Shown piece by piece: positions 60,221 through 64,000 of a DNA stretch of 64,000 nucleotides. The stretch's first letter is position 1, and each line of letters opens with the position of its first letter. The position numbers and the translations under genes were made by a program. Below the pieces are notes generated by a model. The model was not told where the DNA came from. It worked only from the letters and a program-made list of their open reading frames with translations, and did not search any database. This DNA comes from Janthinobacterium sp. LM6 (GTDB taxonomy: Bacteria; Pseudomonadota; Gammaproteobacteria; Burkholderiales; Burkholderiaceae_D). Location of the stretch: assembly GCF_002002885.1 (NCBI RefSeq), contig NZ_CP019510.1, positions 2,418,001 through 2,482,000 of the forward strand, in the 5' to 3' direction.

Positions 60221-60712
60221 ATGAAAGGTTTTACGCCGGGCCTGTTCGACCGCCTGATGGATACGCCCGTGCACGGCGCCTCCAGCGGCACCGTCTCGCG
60301 CCTCTCGCTCGAAGACTTGAAAGACACCGTGGCGCGCGATCTCGAAGCGCTGCTCAACACGCGCGCCGTGCTGCCCGAGGCGCTGCTCAAACCCTTTCCC
60401 GAGTGCGGCAAGTCGATCATCACATACGGCTTGAACGATTTCGCCGGGCTTAGCCTGTCGAGCACGGACGACCGCGCCTATATCTGCCAGTGCCTGGAAA
60501 AGGCCATCGCCCGCCACGAGCCGCGCTTGCGCCAGGTGCGCGCCTCGCTGGAAATCGAGGAAGGCTCGATCAACCGCCTCAATTTCGCCATCAGCGCGCT
60601 GCTGGTGGTGCATGCGGCGCACGAACCGGTCAGTTTCGACGCCATCCTGCAGCCTTCCAGCCTGCATTACACGATCAGCAAGGGACGCCGCGCCGCGTCC
60701 ACGGGAGCCTGA
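60221..60712 (+). CDS. tssE: T6SS baseplate protein TssE
   Basis: This encodes a 163-residue gp25-like protein with GFTPGLFDRLMD, LEDLKDTVARDLEALLNTRAVLPEALLKPFPECGKSIITYGLNDFAGL (the RDLEALLNTR segment is the TssE hallmark) and KAIARHEPRLRQVRASLEI. It belongs to the baseplate wedge with TssF and TssG. It lies 105 bases after hcp, ending 2 bases before tssF. Confidence 0.93.
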   Translation: MKGFTPGLFDRLMDTPVHGASSGTVSRLSLEDLKDTVARDLEALLNTRAVLPEALLKPFPECGKSIITYGLNDFAGLSLSSTDDRAYICQCLEKAIARHEPRLRQVRASLEIEEGSINRLNFAISALLVVHAAHEPVSFDAILQPSSLHYTISKGRRAASTGA

Positions 60713-60714
60713 CC

Positions 60715-62559
60715 TTGGACGAATTGCTGCCCTATTACGAGCGCGAACTGGGTTTCCTGCGCCGCTATTCGCGCGAGTTTTCCGAGCGCTACCCGAAGAT
60801 CGCCGGCCGCCTGCTGATGGGCGGCGAGGTGTGCGAAGACCCGCACATCGAGCGCATGATCCAGTCGTTTGCGCTGCTCAATTCGCGCATCTCGAAGCGC
60901 ATCGACGACGATTATCCCGAATTTACCGAAGCGCTGTTCGAAGTGCTGTATCCGCACTACCTGCGGCCGTTTCCCTCGTGCTCGATCGCGCGCATGGATT
61001 ACGGCGCTGCGGCGGCGCAGCTGACGGCGCCTGCGGAAATCGCCCGCGGCACGGAGCTGACGACGCGCCCCGTGAAAGGCGTGGCCTGCACCTTCCGTAC
61101 CGCCTATCCCGTGACGGTGGCGCCGCTGGCGCTCACGCATGCGGCTTTTTCCGCCATCATCGAGGCGCCGGAACAGGTGCTGCTGCCGGCGAATGCCACC
61201 TCGGGCGTGCGCATCACCATCGAGTCGAGCGCCGCGCAGCTGTCGCTGGGCCAGCTGGGACTGGCGTCGCTGCGCGTGTTCATCGATGGCCAGCCCTCGT
61301 TTTGCGCGGCGCTGCGCGACGCCTTGTTCATGCGCACCGTGAAGGCCTATGCCGAGGCGGACGGCAGCGGCAGCTGGGTCGCGCTCGACGGCATTCCCGT
61401 GCGCAGCGCCGGCTTTGCCGAGGACGATGCACTGATCCCGTTTTCCGCCCGCTCGCATCCGGCCTACCGGCTGCTGACCGAGTATTTCTGCTTTCCCGAA
61501 AAATTCAATTTCTTCGACATCGACCTGGGTGCGCTGTGCGCCGCGCTGCCGTCCGGCAGCCGCCGCATCACCTTGCACCTGGCGCTGAGCGGCTTGCGCA
61601 CCGATTCGAACACGGCGCGCCTGCTGGGGACGATGAACACGCACAACCTGCTGCTGGGCTGCACGCCGGTGGTCAACCTGTTCCGCCAACGCGGCGAGCC
61701 CATCCGCCTCACGCACACGGCCGCCAGCTATCCCGTGCTGGCCGATGCGCGCCGTGCGTATGCGTTTGAGGTGCAGGCCATCGACTCGGTCAAGCTGGTG
61801 CGGCAGACGCCGCAGGGCGAATCCGTGGTGGAATTCCGCCCATTCTATTCGCTGCGCCATGGTGAGACCCCGGCCAGGGATGGCCACTACTGGGTCATGC
61901 GGCGCGACGAGATCATCGCCGGCAAGAGTCCCGGCTACGAGATGCAGATCTCGATCGTCGACATCGATTTCGATCCGGCCGCGGTGGAAACGGACACGCT
62001 CAGCCTGGAGCTCAGCTGCACCAACCGCGACTTGCCGGCGCAGCTGACCTACGGCTTGCACGGCGGCGACCTGTTCCTCGAAGGCGGCTCCAGCGTGCGC
62101 AGCATCAGCCTGCTGCGCAAACCCAGCGAGTCGCACCGTTTCGAACGGGGAAGGGGCGCCCACTGGCGTTTGATTTCGCATCTGTCGCTGAATCACCTGT
62201 CGCTGGCCGGCAGCGGCCTGGAAGCGTTCCAGGAAATGCTGGCACTGTACGACTTGCCGCGCTCGGCCACGTCGCAGCGGCAAATCCGCGGCATCACGGC
62301 CATCGCCCACCAGGCCGCCAATGCCTGGCTGCCAGGCAATCCCTTCGCTTGCCTGGTGCGCGGCGTCGAAGTGCGGCTGACGATAGATGAAGAGGCCTTC
62401 GTCGGCAGCGGCATCCACGCCTTTGCGCATGTGATCGAGTGCTTCCTGGGCTTGTATGTGCATGCGAACAGCTTTACGCAGCTGGTGGTGCTGGCAAAAA
62501 AATCAGGAGAGGAGCTGTGGCGATGCAAACCACGCAGCGGCGATTCGAGCCTAGTGTAA
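60715..62559 (+). CDS. tssF: T6SS baseplate protein TssF
   Basis: This encodes a 614-residue protein beginning (M)DELLPYYERELGFLRRYSREFSERYPKIAGRLLMGGEVCEDPHIERMIQSFALLNSRI, the TssF signature. The C-terminal GNPFACLVRGVEVRLTIDEEAFVGSGIHAFAHVIECFLGLYVHANSFTQLVV is also conserved. Translation starts at TTG 60715, with GGGAG 8 bases upstream; no ATG gives the conserved N-terminus. It overlaps tssG by 37 bases. Confidence 0.93.
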   Translation: MDELLPYYERELGFLRRYSREFSERYPKIAGRLLMGGEVCEDPHIERMIQSFALLNSRISKRIDDDYPEFTEALFEVLYPHYLRPFPSCSIARMDYGAAAAQLTAPAEIARGTELTTRPVKGVACTFRTAYPVTVAPLALTHAAFSAIIEAPEQVLLPANATSGVRITIESSAAQLSLGQLGLASLRVFIDGQPSFCAALRDALFMRTVKAYAEADGSGSWVALDGIPVRSAGFAEDDALIPFSARSHPAYRLLTEYFCFPEKFNFFDIDLGALCAALPSGSRRITLHLALSGLRTDSNTARLLGTMNTHNLLLGCTPVVNLFRQRGEPIRLTHTAASYPVLADARRAYAFEVQAIDSVKLVRQTPQGESVVEFRPFYSLRHGETPARDGHYWVMRRDEIIAGKSPGYEMQISIVDIDFDPAAVETDTLSLELSCTNRDLPAQLTYGLHGGDLFLEGGSSVRSISLLRKPSESHRFERGRGAHWRLISHLSLNHLSLAGSGLEAFQEMLALYDLPRSATSQRQIRGITAIAHQAANAWLPGNPFACLVRGVEVRLTIDEEAFVGSGIHAFAHVIECFLGLYVHANSFTQLVVLAKKSGEELWRCKPRSGDSSLV

Positions 62560-63608
62560 TCGAGCGCCTGTTTGCCCAGCCTTGCCGCTTCCAGTACTTC
62601 CAGGCGGTACGCATGCTGGAGCTTTGGCTCAGGCGCAATGGCTTGCCGCACGACGATGCGGTGGCCAGTTTCCTGCGCTTCCAGAATTCCGTCTCGCTCG
62701 ACTTCGCCCCCAGCCAGATCGAAGCGCTGGCGCCCGAACCGCGCGAACTGGCCACGGACGCCAACGCCCTGGGCGCGGCGCTGCGCAGCGCCCAGCTGAA
62801 ATACGTGCGCGTCACGCCGGCCTTCATGGGTTTTCTCGGCGTCGCCGGCGCGCTGCCGCTGCACTATACGGAACGCATCGCCACGCATCAGCTGTATGAA
62901 AAGGACGAGGGGCCGCGCGCCTTCCTCGACACGTTCTCGAACCGCGCCCTGGCCCTGTTCTATGAAGCGTGGCGCAAGTACCGGCTGGAGCTCAAATATC
63001 AGCTCGACGGCAAGGACCAGTTCCTGCCGCTGCTGCTGTCGCTGGCAGGGCTGGGCAACGCCTCGCTGCGCCAGCGCCTGGCGGGGGACGGCACGGGCGT
63101 GCTCGACGAATCGGTGGGCTACTTTGCCTCCGCCATGCGCCACCGGCCGCCGTCGGCCGTGATGATCGGCCAGGTGCTGTCCGAGTATTTCGGGCAGCGC
63201 ATCGCCGTCAGCCAGTTTGTCGGCTGCTGGTATGAAGTGCCGCGCGAGCAGCAAAGCACGCTGGGCGGCAGCAACGCCGTGCTGGGCGCCACCGCCATGG
63301 TCGGTGCGCGCGTCTGGCAGCGCGACTTGCGCCTGCGGCTGACTATCGGCCCCCTGGCCCGCCGCCACTTCGACGCTTTCCTGCCCGGCGGCGCGGCCGC
63401 CCTCGCGCTCGAGAAGATGCTCGCCATGTTCACCGGCCTGTGCCTGGAATACGAAGTGCAGCTGGTGCTGCGCGCCGCCGACGTGCAGGGCATGGCGCTG
63501 GCAGTGCCGCGCAGCGGCGGGCGCCTGGGCTGGGACAGTTTCCTGATCACCGGCGGCGAGGCGCGCGACCGCGCCGATGTCCGCTATGAACTGCATGCGC
63601 CGGCTTGA
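62523..63608 (+). CDS. tssG: T6SS baseplate protein TssG
   Basis: This encodes a 361-residue protein with FEPSVIERLFAQPCRFQYFQAVRMLELWLRR (TssG start), FRFQNSVSLDFAPSQIEAL-type strand, FMGFLGVAGALPLHYTE, FLDTFSNRALALFYEAWRKYR and the C-terminal LRLRLTIGPLARRHFDAFLPGGAAALALEKMLAMFTG. It forms the wedge with TssE, TssF and TssK. The ATG at 62523 lies inside the tssF 3' end with GGAGAGGAG upstream. Confidence 0.93.
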   Translation: MQTTQRRFEPSVIERLFAQPCRFQYFQAVRMLELWLRRNGLPHDDAVASFLRFQNSVSLDFAPSQIEALAPEPRELATDANALGAALRSAQLKYVRVTPAFMGFLGVAGALPLHYTERIATHQLYEKDEGPRAFLDTFSNRALALFYEAWRKYRLELKYQLDGKDQFLPLLLSLAGLGNASLRQRLAGDGTGVLDESVGYFASAMRHRPPSAVMIGQVLSEYFGQRIAVSQFVGCWYEVPREQQSTLGGSNAVLGATAMVGARVWQRDLRLRLTIGPLARRHFDAFLPGGAAALALEKMLAMFTGLCLEYEVQLVLRAADVQGMALAVPRSGGRLGWDSFLITGGEARDRADVRYELHAPA

Positions 63609-63661
63609 GCGCGCCACTCCACCGATTTCGTCAACCATCACCCGAGAAGGACCGCCGCCCC

Positions 63662-64000
63662 ATGAGCATCAACCTGAAAACCCTGATCAGCAAGTTGAAC
63701 GACACCTGCCGCACTGCCGCCACGCGCGCGGCCAGTCTGTGCGTCGGCCTGGGGCAGTATGAAGTCGACCTGGAGCATGTCTTCCTCGCGCTGCTGGAGC
63801 AGCCGCGCAGCGATTTCGTGCTGATTGCCCGCAGGAGCGGCGTCAGTGTGAGCATGCTGGAAGCGGATTTGCGCGCCGAAGTGGCGCGCCTGCAGACGGG
63901 CAATGCGCGTACGCCCGTGTTTTCCGTGCGCCTGCCGAAACTGTTCGAGCATGCCTGGCTGATCGCTTCGCTCGATTTGCGGGCCGGGCGGCAGGTGAGC
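63662..64000 (+). CDS. tssH: T6SS ATPase TssH (ClpV), N-terminal part (truncated)
   Basis: 113 residues are visible before the window ends: MSINLKTLISKLNDTCRTAATRAASLCVGLGQYEVDLEHVFLALLEQPRSDFVLIARRSGVSVSMLEADLRAEVARL is the Clp N-domain of ClpV-type AAA+ ATPases. TssH disassembles contracted TssBC sheath. The Walker motifs and the rest lie outside the window. The ATG at 63662 is preceded by GAGAAGG. Confidence 0.92.
   Translation, partial: MSINLKTLISKLNDTCRTAATRAASLCVGLGQYEVDLEHVFLALLEQPRSDFVLIARRSGVSVSMLEADLRAEVARLQTGNARTPVFSVRLPKLFEHAWLIASLDLRAGRQVS

Overview
The window looks like chromosomal DNA of a Janthinobacterium/Massilia/Duganella-type betaproteobacterium (Oxalobacteraceae). It is GC-rich, has a phasin gene, and carries the Burkholderiales-like order cysS - glycosylase - accA - tilS - lysC - tRNA-Ser. 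The assignment is by gene order and protein resemblance only; no database was searched.

Layout. 1-8 kb: a truncated VRR-NUC nuclease gene behind a LexA/SOS box, a SMI1/KNR4 protein, an MFS exporter with its own SufR-like regulator, a phasin, a multi-domain sensor kinase, and a divergent HxlR regulator/qorB pair with two inverted-repeat operators. 8-9 kb: four identical tRNA-Leu(CAG) genes in two transcription units with duplicated terminators. 9-15.4 kb: housekeeping genes rnr-rlmB, cysE, a YceH-like gene, a DUF2199 gene and udk. 15.4-27.1 kb: a type I secretion locus on the minus strand (membrane fusion protein, ABC exporter, TolC-like protein) downstream of a 2,329-residue, extremely alanine-rich predicted secreted protein. 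That protein is built of strict 26-residue and 24-residue repeats and ends in a C-terminal T1SS target-like domain. 27.9-30.2 kb: a GntR/ABC operon of the YtrA type. 30.4-35.6 kb: an NHL-repeat lipoprotein, a DUF72 protein, lpxH and two cyclophilins, with a 121-bp imperfect palindrome after the first cyclophilin gene. 35.9-42.3 kb: cysS, an AlkA-like glycosylase, accA, tilS, lysC and tRNA-Ser(GCU), separated by palindromic repeats.

42.6-50.2 kb is an unusual oxidase operon: a secreted multicopper oxidase, a secreted tyrosinase-family protein, a small protein of unknown family, a LodA/GoxA-type cysteine-tryptophylquinone (CTQ) oxidase and a LodB-type flavoprotein. The last four genes are tightly packed or overlapping, which suggests a coordinated oxidative system. 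50.2-64 kb is a type VI secretion cluster. On the minus strand it has tssK, tssL, a VgrG fused to a C-terminal HExxHxxGxxD zinc-peptidase-like domain, and an overlapping secreted candidate immunity gene. Divergently on the plus strand it has a TPR lipoprotein gene, tssB, tssC, hcp, tssE, tssF, tssG and the start of tssH/clpV, cut by the window edge.

The three candidates for new biology are the alanine-repeat T1SS substrate, the copper/CTQ oxidase operon and the metallopeptidase VgrG with its putative immunity protein.
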